From Ruminococcaceae bacterium UBA6364 (lineage in GTDB: Bacteria; Bacillota; Clostridia; Oscillospirales; Acutalibacteraceae), in NCBI GenBank assembly GCA_002440045.1, contig DJRI01000122.1:1-8817 (forward strand): DNA of 8,817 nt, given 5' to 3'. Under the pieces are notes generated by a model, which was given only the letters and a program-made list of their open reading frames with translations, was not told where the DNA came from and did no database searches. This document shows positions 1 to 5,818 of the stretch, piece by piece (position 1 is the stretch's first letter; the number at the start of each line of letters is the position of its first letter). A program made the translations under genes and the position numbers.

Positions 1-2
1 TC

Positions 3-368
3 ATCAAAAACGGCATGATCCACAGCGACCTCGGCGAGGACGATGAAATTCTCACCATAACCCACAAGGCCAAGTATGAGGTCGGCGTCATTGAGCGTTC
101 ATTGCCGAAATCTATCCGCGAAAAATCCGTCAGCACGGCGCTGATGGTCCTTTCAAGGGAAAAAATTCAAAACGAATGTGAATGTTCGGTCGAAGAAAAG
201 GACGGCGGCTACCGCGTCAGCTTTGCAATCGGAGACGTCGGCGTTGAGCTTTTGCGGCTTTCCGTTTTTGTTGCGGATTTTTCTCAGGATGAAACCGTTA
301 AGAAGAACTTTTTTGAAAACGCCGCAGCACTGTATTCAGACATAATTTCGACTCTCACCGTTGAATAA
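3..368 (+). CDS. DUF4364-like protein, 3' part (5' end outside window)
   Basis: The frame is open to the left edge, so this is the C-terminal part (121 residues visible) of a longer protein. The ATG at 15 has no room for a visible ribosome binding site and is probably internal. The pattern resembles the DUF4364 family of Clostridia: a wing-like stretch ending in 'LTITHKAKYEV', then an acidic/basic helix starting 'SLPKSIREKSV', then a beta-rich part ('GGYRVSFAIGD', 'LLRLSVFVADFSQ'), and a final helix ending 'LYSDIISTL'. From memory, that family is about 170-180 residues with an N-terminal winged-helix-like region, so roughly a third is missing here. No membrane segment or catalytic motif is seen. 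The function is unknown; a DNA-binding or regulatory role is only an inference. The downstream gene starts 21 nt after the stop, so the two are probably co-transcribed. Assignment is from remembered family pattern, not from a search. Confidence 0.65.
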   Translation: MKNGMIHSDLGEDDEILTITHKAKYEVGVIERSLPKSIREKSVSTALMVLSREKIQNECECSVEEKDGGYRVSFAIGDVGVELLRLSVFVADFSQDETVKKNFFENAAALYSDIISTLTVE

Positions 369-389
369 GGTTACGGAGGTTACATATCA

Positions 390-827
390 ATGAAAAAATT
401 CCTTGCTTTCTTTTCTGTTGTTGTCATTCTTTTTGCCGCCGTCGGCGGGTTATATCTCAAGTATATCCATCAGTCGGAATACAACGTTTTTGTTGAAAGC
501 TACGCCCACGGCAAAATGACCCTTGAGGGCGGCGGAGACAAAGACGGCACGGCAAAAAAATTCCGCGTAACGTGCAAAAAAGGCTCAACCGTCACGGTTA
601 AAATTGCGCCGGAGCGCACAAAAAAAGCCTACTATAACCTTGCACATTTCACGGTCAACGGCGTTGACCTGACTGACGAGGTCAAGGATTCGCTTGAATA
701 TGAATTCAAGGTTGAAAAAAAGACGAACATCGTTGCAACCTTCAAAAAGGGCAAAAAGTCTTCTTCAAAAACCAAGACAACTTCAAAAGCAACAAAGGCT
801 GCCTCAACTTCAAAGAGTGCGGATTGA
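390..827 (+). CDS. Small membrane-anchored protein with InlB/Flg_new-like beta domain
   Basis: This is a 145-residue protein. Residues 1-3 (MKK) and a hydrophobic stretch at about 4-25 form a signal anchor or uncleaved signal peptide; no lipobox cysteine is present. Residues about 31-119 look like one divergent beta-repeat of the InlB B-repeat/Flg_new type. The pattern is a 'GSTVTVKIAPE' strand, then 'AHFTVNGVDLTDEV', then a closing strand 'TNIVATFKK' (compare G-x-T-V-T-L-x-A-x-P ... F-x-x-W-x-x-N-G ... T-V-T-A-x-F in the family). Residues about 120-145 form a Lys/Ser/Thr/Ala-rich low-complexity tail, probably disordered. The start is set by GGAGG at 375-379, 10 nt before the ATG. The gene lies 21 nt after the DUF4364-like gene. 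The likely location is the outer face of the membrane, with the basic tail able to contact anionic wall polymers; that role is a guess. No enzyme motif is visible. Confidence 0.75.
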   Translation: MKKFLAFFSVVVILFAAVGGLYLKYIHQSEYNVFVESYAHGKMTLEGGGDKDGTAKKFRVTCKKGSTVTVKIAPERTKKAYYNLAHFTVNGVDLTDEVKDSLEYEFKVEKKTNIVATFKKGKKSSSKTKTTSKATKAASTSKSAD

Positions 828-836
828 TTTTCCTCA

Positions 837-860
837 TAAGACTGCATTGTGCAGGTCTTA
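837..860 (+). terminator. Hairpin after the small anchored-protein gene, weak terminator candidate
   Basis: TAAGACTGCA (837-846) pairs with TGCA-GTCTTA (850-860) around a three-base loop, with a single bulged G. It begins 10 nt after the stop codon, where a terminator would be expected. However, only a short CAATTT follows, not a clear T-run, so it may be a weak terminator or a 3'-end stabilising hairpin. Confidence 0.4.
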
Positions 861-920
861 CAATTTCGCGGTAATATTTTGTGCAGTTTTTCATGACAAT
901 GCCGTTTTTTGAAATAACTG

Positions 921-949
921 TTGACAAACACATCACGCCGCGATATAAT
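921..949 (+). promoter_or_regulatory. Consensus SigA-type promoter of the lysine transporter operon
   Basis: The -35 box TTGACA (921-926) and -10 box TATAAT (944-949) both match consensus exactly and are separated by 17 nt. Transcription should start near 956, a few bases before the riboswitch aptamer. An unregulated, perfect promoter fits a system whose control comes after initiation, in the leader RNA. Confidence 0.9.
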
Positions 950-960
950 CAAGTCAAATT

Positions 961-1148
961 TAAGACAGCACCTGATAGAGGATGCGGATGAGATGAGTAC
1001 CTTGCGATTTAACGCCGGCAAGCGTTCGTGAGCGAAAGGTGATTCCGCCGAAGTTTTCAAGCCGGTTGCCGCCGGGTTGGAGCTGGGGTTGCGTTTAACA
1101 GACGCCGCACTGTCATATAGTTTTTATATGGAGCGCTATCATTAAGTG
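961..1148 (+). promoter_or_regulatory. Lysine riboswitch aptamer (L box)
   Basis: The leader carries the L-box landmarks in order: TGATAGAGG at the 5' side of P1, GAGTA at 995-999, CCGCCGAAG at 1045-1053, then CTGTCA and GGAGCGCTATC near the 3' end. P1 pairs TGATAG (973-978) with CTATCA (1136-1141). P2 ends in a hairpin AACGC/GCGTT (1011-1015/1022-1026) with loop CGGCAA (1016-1021), and has a probable kink-turn with tandem GA pairs (GAT at 1006-1008 opposite TGA at 1029-1031). P3 pairs CAA-CCGG (1058-1065) with CCGG-TTG (1072-1079), with one G-G mismatch, around loop TTGCCG (1066-1071). P4 pairs GCGTTT/AGACGC (1091-1096/1100-1105) and P5 pairs CATATA/TATATG (1114-1119/1125-1130). The P2 and P3 loops are exactly complementary over six bases, as known for this riboswitch class. 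The class senses L-lysine and usually switches lysine synthesis or uptake off; here it precedes an amino acid ABC transporter. Confidence 0.93.
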
Positions 1149-1179
1149 ATATTTTCGCTATTTTTAAGTAACGAACTTA

Positions 1180-1226
1180 AAGCCTGTGATACCTCATTGA
1201 AAAAAGGTGCACAGGCTTAAATTTTT
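1180..1226 (+). terminator. Riboswitch expression-platform terminator
   Basis: AAGCCTGTG (1180-1188) pairs perfectly with CACAGGCTT (1210-1218). An inner ACC/GGT helix (1191-1193/1206-1208) lengthens the stem, and AAATTTTT follows. A competing antiterminator can be drawn. TATCATTAAG (1137-1146) includes five bases of the 3' strand of P1 and can pair with CTTAA (1176-1180) and TGATA (1187-1191), bulging six bases and breaking the terminator stem. Lysine binding would hold TATCA in P1 and so release the terminator. The terminator is seen directly; the switching scheme is inferred. Confidence 0.8.
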
Positions 1227-1234
1227 ATATTTCA

Positions 1235-1254
1235 CGGGCAAAGCCCGAATTTTT
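1235..1254 (+). terminator. Second terminator-like hairpin just before the binding-protein gene
   Basis: CGGGC (1235-1239) and GCCCG (1243-1247) form a compact five-pair stem with an AAA loop, followed by AATTTTT. It sits 17 nt after the first terminator stem and 6 nt before the ribosome binding site. It could be a backup terminator or a leader hairpin that affects translation. The stem is short, so termination is likely only partial. Confidence 0.5.
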
Positions 1255-1272
1255 GAAACAGGAGTGTTTTGT

Positions 1273-2199
1273 ATGAGTAACGTAAGAAGAATTATGGCAG
1301 TAGTGCTTGCAGCTGTTCTCTGTGCCCTCTGCTTTACAGCCTGCGGCGGCAGCGGAGATTCAACCACCGCACCGGCAAGCGGCGACGCAAACGCAGCAGT
1401 CACCGGAATTGCAGCCGCAAAATCAATCGCAGACCTCAAGGGCATGAAGATTGCCGCCCAGACCGGCACCTTCCACGCCGACGCACTTAATCAGATTCCG
1501 GATGTTCAGGGCAGCACGCTCCCCGACTTCACCGAGCTTCTCAACGCTGTTAAGAGCGGAACCATCGACGGCTACATCGCCGAAGAGCCGACCGCAATTT
1601 CAGCCTGCAGAATGAACAGCGACCTTGATTACCTTCACCTCAAGAACAACGACACAGGCTTCACCGCAACGGCAGCCGACGTCGGAATCGCAATCGGCCT
1701 CAAGAAAGGCTCCGATCTCCTTGATAAGATGAACGAAGTCATCAAGGGCATCACCGAAGAGCAGAAGGAACAGCTCATGGAGCAGATCATCGCCGTTAAG
1801 GCCGGCGACACCGTTGAAAAGTTCGCCCTTGAAAGCGAAGAACCCGCAAACCCGACCGGAACGCTCAAGGTTGCAATGGAATGCGCCTATGAACCGTACA
1901 ACTGGACCGAGACTTCGTCTGACACCCGCACCCTCGGCGCTGTTGCAATCAGCGGCGAAGGCAAGGAAGGCCAGTATGCAAACGGCTACGACGTTCAGGT
2001 TGCAAAGTATGTTGCAAACAAGCTTGGCATGAAGCTTGAGGTTTATTCCTACGACTGGGATTCACTTATTCCGGCTCTCAACTCCGGCACAGTTGACGCG
2101 ATCGTTGCAGGTATGAGCCCGACAGCAGAGCGTAAGGAACAGATCGACTTCACCGAAACCTACTACGAATCAAACCTCGTTGTAATCTTCAAGAAGTAA
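1273..2199 (+). CDS. Lysine-type ABC transporter substrate-binding lipoprotein, circularly permuted
   Basis: This is a 308-residue extracytoplasmic binding protein of the polar amino acid uptake family. The ATG at 1273 is chosen because AGGAG (1260-1264) lies 8 nt upstream and the signal peptide follows at once; the frame extends to 1207 but would add an odd leader overlapping the terminator. Residues 1-23 are a lipoprotein signal peptide with Cys24 in 'CFTACGG', and a short Gly/Ser/Thr/Ala linker follows. Domain order is unusual. Residues 50-123 are the second-lobe segment ('SIADLKGMKIAAQTGT' to 'IDGYIAEEPTA'). Residues 136-175 are the return segment that normally ends the protein ('VGIAIGLKKGSDLL'). 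Residues 197-308 are the segment that normally begins it ('LKVAMECAYEPYNW', 'GYDVQVAKYVANKLG', 'AGMSPTAERKEQIDFTETYY'). Ligand-type residues persist (Arg287; Thr64-Gly-Thr66; Glu104/Glu105 where Asp is common). The lysine riboswitch upstream suggests lysine as substrate. The family call is very secure; the permutation rests on remembered family order. Confidence 0.93.
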   Translation: MSNVRRIMAVVLAAVLCALCFTACGGSGDSTTAPASGDANAAVTGIAAAKSIADLKGMKIAAQTGTFHADALNQIPDVQGSTLPDFTELLNAVKSGTIDGYIAEEPTAISACRMNSDLDYLHLKNNDTGFTATAADVGIAIGLKKGSDLLDKMNEVIKGITEEQKEQLMEQIIAVKAGDTVEKFALESEEPANPTGTLKVAMECAYEPYNWTETSSDTRTLGAVAISGEGKEGQYANGYDVQVAKYVANKLGMKLEVYSYDWDSLIPALNSGTVDAIVAGMSPTAERKEQIDFTETYYESNLVVIFKK

Positions 2200-2217
2200 A
2201 TTTTTAAAAGCAGAAAC

Positions 2218-2252
2218 TTGCGGCAGGCGGTTTTGAAAATCGCTTGCCGCGA
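2218..2252 (+). promoter_or_regulatory. Stable intercistronic hairpin between binding-protein and permease genes
   Basis: GCGGCAGGCG (2220-2229) pairs with CGCTTGCCGC (2241-2250) with one G-U pair, and the helix can continue inward through TTT/AAA. No T-run follows (GAATAAAATAAC), so it is not a standard terminator. Such hairpins between a binding-protein gene and its permease commonly protect the upstream mRNA, giving more binding protein than membrane subunits. That role is inferred here. Confidence 0.7.
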
Positions 2253-2283
2253 ATAAAATAACTAAAGTTTGGCGGAATTTGAA

Positions 2284-3048
2284 ATGAGTTTTTTACAGGA
2301 TGTCCTTAATATTTTTACCAAATACTATCCCCAGCTGCTAAAGGGTGTCGGCAACACAATGCTGCTCGCCCTTGTCGGTACCGTTGTGGGTCTTGCAATC
2401 GGCCTTCTGACAGGTATCATCCGAACAGCACCGATGTCGAAAAATCCCGTTCTTCGTATTCTCCATAAGATTCTGAACGCAATCATCGCCGTTTATGTTG
2501 AAATCTTCCGCGGAACACCGATGATGGTTCAGTCAATGGTCATCTATTGGGGCTATGCTTTTGCAACAAACGGAAAAACGCTTGCGCTCATCCCCTCCGG
2601 TATTCTCATCGTTTCGATCAACACCGGTGCATATATGGCGGAGATAGTCCGCGGCGGAATCATTTCAATTGACAAGGGACAGTTTGAGGGTGCAATGAGT
2701 ATCGGTATGACCCATGCACAGACTATGTTCAAGGTCATCATTCCGCAGGTTATGCGCAACATTCTCCCCTCGGTCAGCAACGAGTTCGTCATCAACATCA
2801 AGGACACCTCTGTTCTTAACGTTATCGGCGTTACGGAGCTTTACTACTTCGCCGGAATCATCAAAAGGCAGACCTTTGAAACCTTCCAGACCTATCTCAT
2901 CGTCTGCGTCCTTTATTTCATTCTGACGTTCACAATAACAAGACTGCTTCGCCTTGTTGAAAAGAAGCTGGCCGGAAAAGAAACCTACACCGTTTTCGGT
3001 TCGCAGTCAAACAGTGCTGCGGAAATTCATGTTTCAAAGGAGGCGTAA
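2284..3048 (+). CDS. Polar amino acid ABC transporter permease (probable lysine uptake)
   Basis: This is a 254-residue inner membrane subunit of the His/Glu/Gln/Arg/Lys-type uptake transporters, the usual length for the family. About five membrane segments are visible, near residues 22-46, 62-92, 100-122, 150-175 and 205-230. Family landmarks include '[17 protein letters not shown]' at 21-37, '[11 protein letters not shown]' at 73-83 and the cytoplasmic coupling (EAA) loop '[11 protein letters not shown]' at 132-142, which docks on the ATPase. The ATG at 2284 is preferred because GGCGGA (2271-2276) lies 7 nt upstream. An in-frame TTG at 2269 would add five residues but lacks a binding site. 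It is the only permease gene here, so the channel is expected to be a homodimer. Its stop lies 4 nt before the ATPase gene, and its last codons contain that gene's ribosome binding site, so translation of the two is probably coupled. Confidence 0.93.
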   Translation: MSFLQDVLNIFTKYYPQLLKGVGNTMLLALVGTVVGLAIGLLTGIIRTAPMSKNPVLRILHKILNAIIAVYVEIFRGTPMMVQSMVIYWGYAFATNGKTLALIPSGILIVSINTGAYMAEIVRGGIISIDKGQFEGAMSIGMTHAQTMFKVIIPQVMRNILPSVSNEFVINIKDTSVLNVIGVTELYYFAGIIKRQTFETFQTYLIVCVLYFILTFTITRLLRLVEKKLAGKETYTVFGSQSNSAAEIHVSKEA

Positions 3049-3052
3049 GACC

Positions 3053-3793
3053 ATGGCTGAAAAAGTGATTGAATTGAAGGGGCTTGAAAAAAGCTTCGGC
3101 GAAAACAGCGTTCTCAAAGGAATCAGCCTTTCGGTTGAAAAGGGCGACGTTCTCAGCATAATCGGCGCTTCCGGCTCCGGAAAAAGCACCATGCTGCGCT
3201 GCATAAATCTCCTTGAAACTCCGACAAAGGGACAAATACTTTACCACGGCAAGGACGTTGCCGCAGGCGAGGTTCAGCTTTCAAGATACAGAGCAAAGGT
3301 CGGAATGGTTTTCCAATCCTTCAACCTTTTCAACAACATGACTGCCCTTGAGAACTGCATCACCGGCCAGGTTTCGGTCCTCAAGCGCAACCGCAAGGAA
3401 GCGAAGGAGATTGCCATGAAGTACCTTGAAAAGGTCGGCATGGCACCGTATATCGAAGCAAGACCGGCTCAGCTTTCCGGCGGACAGAAGCAGCGCGTTG
3501 CAATAGCGCGCGCACTGGCTATGAACCCCGAGGTGCTTTTGTTCGATGAGCCCACAAGCGCGCTTGACCCGCAAATGGTGGGCGAGGTTTTAAGCGTTAT
3601 GCGAACGCTGGCGGCAGAGGGGCTTACAATGATAGTTGTAACTCACGAAATGGCTTTTGCGCGCGACGTTTCAAACAACGTTGTGTTTATGACCGACGGC
3701 GTTATTTGCGAAAGCGGCTCTCCCAAAGAAATTTTTGAGTCGCCGAAAAAAGCAGAAACAAAAGATTTCCTTTCGCGCTTTTTGGCAAACTGA
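3053..3793 (+). CDS. Polar amino acid ABC transporter ATP-binding protein (probable lysine uptake)
   Basis: This 246-residue cytoplasmic ATPase powers uptake through the adjacent permease. All nucleotide-binding motifs are intact: Walker A 'GASGSGKST' (38-46), Q-loop Gln88 in 'VFQSFNLF', ABC signature 'LSGGQ' (141-145), Walker B 'VLLFDE' (161-166), D-loop 'SALD' (169-172) and switch His198 in 'VTHEM'. Length and motif spacing match GlnQ/HisP-type subunits. The ATG at 3053 is chosen because AAAGGAGG (3036-3043) lies 9 nt upstream; longer in-frame readings run into the permease gene. It is the last gene of the riboswitch-controlled operon and is followed by a strong terminator. Nothing appears truncated. 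Substrate choice is not encoded in this subunit; lysine is inferred from the leader RNA. Confidence 0.96.
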   Translation: MAEKVIELKGLEKSFGENSVLKGISLSVEKGDVLSIIGASGSGKSTMLRCINLLETPTKGQILYHGKDVAAGEVQLSRYRAKVGMVFQSFNLFNNMTALENCITGQVSVLKRNRKEAKEIAMKYLEKVGMAPYIEARPAQLSGGQKQRVAIARALAMNPEVLLFDEPTSALDPQMVGEVLSVMRTLAAEGLTMIVVTHEMAFARDVSNNVVFMTDGVICESGSPKEIFESPKKAETKDFLSRFLAN

Positions 3794-3828
3794 AAAGTTA
3801 AACATAATACAACAAAACAAAACAAAAC

Positions 3829-3871
3829 GCTTCGCAGTATTCGGAAAAAACGTTTACTGCGAAGCTTTTTT
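3829..3871. terminator. Bidirectional intrinsic terminator between convergent operons
   Basis: GCTTCGCAGTA (3829-3839) and TACTGCGAAGC (3855-3865) form a perfect 11-pair stem. On the + strand six T residues follow (3866-3871). On the - strand the stem is followed by the complement of CAAAA repeats (3813-3827), read as TTTTG repeated. It therefore can stop both the transporter operon and the opposing kinase operon, whose stop codon is at 3885. Confidence 0.9.
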
Positions 3872-3884
3872 AATGAGAAAATTA

Positions 3885-5135
3885 CTATGCTCTTAATTCA
3901 AGAGTGAAAATTATTGTTTCGGGCTTTTTATAATCGCAGGAAAGCCTTCCGCCGTTAATTTGAGCGAGGGAACGGGCGGCTGAAAGCCCTATTCCGCATC
4001 CGCCGCTTGTTTGCGTGCGTGCTTCGTCCGCTCTGTAAAAGCGTTCAAACAGCCTTTCGGGCGGCGCTTTCGGCAAAGCTGAGCAGGTGTTTTCAAAAAT
4101 TGCCGTAACTTTTTTGCCGTCTTTTTTTAACGAAAACATGAATGTGCCGCCGTCGTTTGCGTATTTTGCCGCATTGTCAAAAAGCAAAAGGAAAATGCGC
4201 TCAACATCGTTTTTGTCCGCCGTTGCAAAAACATCTTTTTCTATATCTTCTTCGGCTGTGATGTTTCTTAAAGCAAAGCGCTCTGCAAATTGGCTAAAGG
4301 TGTTTAAAGAAAGCTTTGACAAATCGAATTTTTCGGCTTTTTTCGTTTCTTTAAGCTCGTCTGCCTTTGCAAGCGTCAAAAGGTTCTCTGTCAGCCCCGA
4401 CAGACGCTTCGTTTGCTCTTTTATGTTTTCGGTCTTTTTAGAAACGCCCTGCGTCAGCTCAAGCGCCTCGGTGTTTGCAAGAATTATTGCAAGCGGAGTT
4501 TTGATTTCGTGCCCAGCGTTTGTAACAAATTGTTTTTGCTTTTCAAAATTTTCGGCAAACGGCTTTACAGCTCTTTTTGAAAGAAGCGTCAGCGTGACAA
4601 GCATTACCGCAATACAGATTAAGCCGACAAAAAGCGAAATAAGCAAAACACGAAGCATTGCGGCAAGCTCTTCTGAGGTGTCAAGAAAAATCAGCGTGAC
4701 TTTGCCGTCGTCCGAAGAAGCTTTAATGTATTTGTACTTTTCGAGCCGTCCGCTTTCATTTTTTGAGTCGAGGGCTTTTTTTGCAAGTGCTTTTGCTTCC
4801 TCCGACGAAACCGCCGACGTTCTGCTTGTATCTGTAAAAATAACGTTTTTGTCGCTGTCTGTGCGCACCGTGAAGAAGTTGGACGACAAAAACATATCGT
4901 GTTCGTTTTTCGGCGCGCGAAGATTTCGCGGCACGCCGGGCGGGGCAGGGGTGTTTTTGTCTGGCAGCTTGTCAATATCGCCCTCGCTTCTTGCAATCAG
5001 CGAAAGCTTTTCGTCGGTTTGCTTTGCGGTCATAGCGGCGTTTGTCAGGTTAATTACGCCTAAAAGCACGGCAATAAGCGCGATTATTGCAATCATTGCG
5101 GTAACGACAAATCTTTTTTGAAGCGCTTTAATCAT
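3885..5135 (-). CDS. Membrane sensor histidine kinase
   Basis: This 416-residue kinase would autophosphorylate and pass phosphate to the regulator encoded just upstream. Membrane helix 1 is at about 9-33, an extracellular sensor region at about 34-160 (with a Pro-rich stretch near 58-75), and helix 2 at about 161-185. There is little room for a HAMP domain: only about 15 residues separate helix 2 from the H-box. The phosphoacceptor is His209 in 'FVTNAGHEIKTPL'. The ATPase part has an N-box 'LLFDNAAKYAN' (Asn321), a weak G1 site 'FENTCSALP' in place of the usual D-x-G-x-G, an F-box 'LFERFYRADEAR' (362-373) and G2 'GGCGIGL' (378-384). The start at 5135 has GGAGG (5147-5143) 7 nt upstream and overlaps the regulator stop as ATGA, implying coupled translation. 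A longer reading to 5237 would overlap the regulator heavily and is rejected. The signal sensed is unknown. Confidence 0.93.
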   Translation of the reverse strand: MIKALQKRFVVTAMIAIIALIAVLLGVINLTNAAMTAKQTDEKLSLIARSEGDIDKLPDKNTPAPPGVPRNLRAPKNEHDMFLSSNFFTVRTDSDKNVIFTDTSRTSAVSSEEAKALAKKALDSKNESGRLEKYKYIKASSDDGKVTLIFLDTSEELAAMLRVLLISLFVGLICIAVMLVTLTLLSKRAVKPFAENFEKQKQFVTNAGHEIKTPLAIILANTEALELTQGVSKKTENIKEQTKRLSGLTENLLTLAKADELKETKKAEKFDLSKLSLNTFSQFAERFALRNITAEEDIEKDVFATADKNDVERIFLLLFDNAAKYANDGGTFMFSLKKDGKKVTAIFENTCSALPKAPPERLFERFYRADEARTQTSGGCGIGLSAARSLAQINGGRLSCDYKKPETIIFTLELRA

Positions 5136-5806
5136 TTTGTTTCCTCCAATTTGTAGCCGATTCCGCGTTTTGCTTTTATCGTGACGTTTGCGCCCGCGCA
5201 TGACAGTCGGCGGCGCAAGGTGGAAATATAGACCCACACCGTGTCAAGCGGCGTGTCGGTGTCATAGCCCCAAACTTTTGTTAAAATATCCTCACCCGAA
5301 ATGTAAATATCTTTGTTAAGCATAAAAAGCTCTAAAATGCGGTATTCGGTTTTTGAAAGAGTAATGCTTTCTTTCTCTGAAGAGAGCACAAAAGTCTGCA
5401 TATTAAGCGAGGCGTTGCCGAATTTAAGCTCGTTCGGGGTGTATTCTTCGCGACGGCGAAGCATGGCGCGCACCCTTGCAAGAAGCTCGCCTGTGTTAAA
5501 GGGCTTAACAAGATAATCGTCCGCGCCGAGGTCAAGACCCAAAATGCGGTCGTCAATATCGGATTTTGCCGTCAGAAGCAAAACGGGCGTGTTTATGCCT
5601 TTTTTTCGTATTTCTTTTAAGACTTCAAGACCGCTCATCTTCGGCATCATAATGTCAAGAATTGCACCGTCGTATTTTTCGTTTTCAAGATAATACAAAG
5701 CGTCCTCTCCGTTATAAACGGCGTCTACAGTGTATTTGTAAAAATCAAGAATTTCCGAAACAGCGTCCGACAGAGCTTTTTCGTCCTCTGCATAAAGAAG
5801 CTTCAT
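5132..5806 (-). CDS. OmpR/PhoB-family response regulator
   Basis: This 224-residue DNA-binding regulator is the standard length for the family. The receiver domain (about 1-115) has the acidic pair Glu7/Asp8, phosphoacceptor Asp51 in 'AILDIMMPK', Thr79 in 'VLLLTAK' and Lys101 in 'YLVKPF'. The C-terminal winged helix (about 128-222) shows 'LSKTEYRILELFML', 'VWGYDTDTPLDTVWVYISTL' and the wing 'TIKAKRGIGYKLE'. AAAGGTG (5820-5814) lies about 7 nt before the ATG, next to the stop of the glycosidase gene (12 nt gap). It is therefore likely expressed from the glycosidase promoter and translated in step with the kinase. Its targets are not shown here; the inverted repeat at 7972-7992 is a candidate for autoregulation, without direct evidence. 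Confidence 0.96.
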   Translation of the reverse strand: MKLLYAEDEKALSDAVSEILDFYKYTVDAVYNGEDALYYLENEKYDGAILDIMMPKMSGLEVLKEIRKKGINTPVLLLTAKSDIDDRILGLDLGADDYLVKPFNTGELLARVRAMLRRREEYTPNELKFGNASLNMQTFVLSSEKESITLSKTEYRILELFMLNKDIYISGEDILTKVWGYDTDTPLDTVWVYISTLRRRLSCAGANVTIKAKRGIGYKLEETK

Positions 5807-5818
5807 AAACTCACACCT

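Noticed and set aside
632..1060. Open frame on the - strand through the 828-1272 gap
   Set aside because: It overlaps the anchored-protein gene, the promoter and the riboswitch. The gap is explained by regulatory RNA.
961..1254. T-box, SAM or other leader class
   Set aside because: There is no T-box consensus or SAM-I core. The order of AGAGG, GAGTA, CCGAAG, CTGTCA and GGAGCGCTATC with the kissing loops is specific to the lysine class.
1207..1272. Upstream extension of the binding-protein frame
   Set aside because: The ATG at 1207 lies inside the riboswitch terminator stem. The ATG at 1273 has a good ribosome binding site and starts directly with a lipoprotein signal peptide.
1273..2199. 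Binding protein as a chimera of two broken genes or an assembly error
   Set aside because: The two halves together contain each block of one full fold once. The frame is uninterrupted, the signal peptide, linker and end all fall at natural boundaries, and the operon around it is intact. Checking read support would still be sensible.
3813..3828. Short tandem CAAAA repeat
   Set aside because: It has three units only, and is best explained as the T-run of the terminator read from the - strand.
4087..5121. Long open frame (344 codons) on the + strand
   Set aside because: It lies wholly antisense to the histidine kinase, which has all kinase motifs. Its Ser/Phe-rich composition is what the reverse complement of a Lys/Glu-rich coding sequence gives, and no ribosome binding site or family pattern is seen.
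5136..5237. N-terminal extension of the histidine kinase
   Set aside because: It would overlap the response regulator by about 100 nt. The ATG at 5135 has GGAGG at 7 nt and the typical ATGA overlap.
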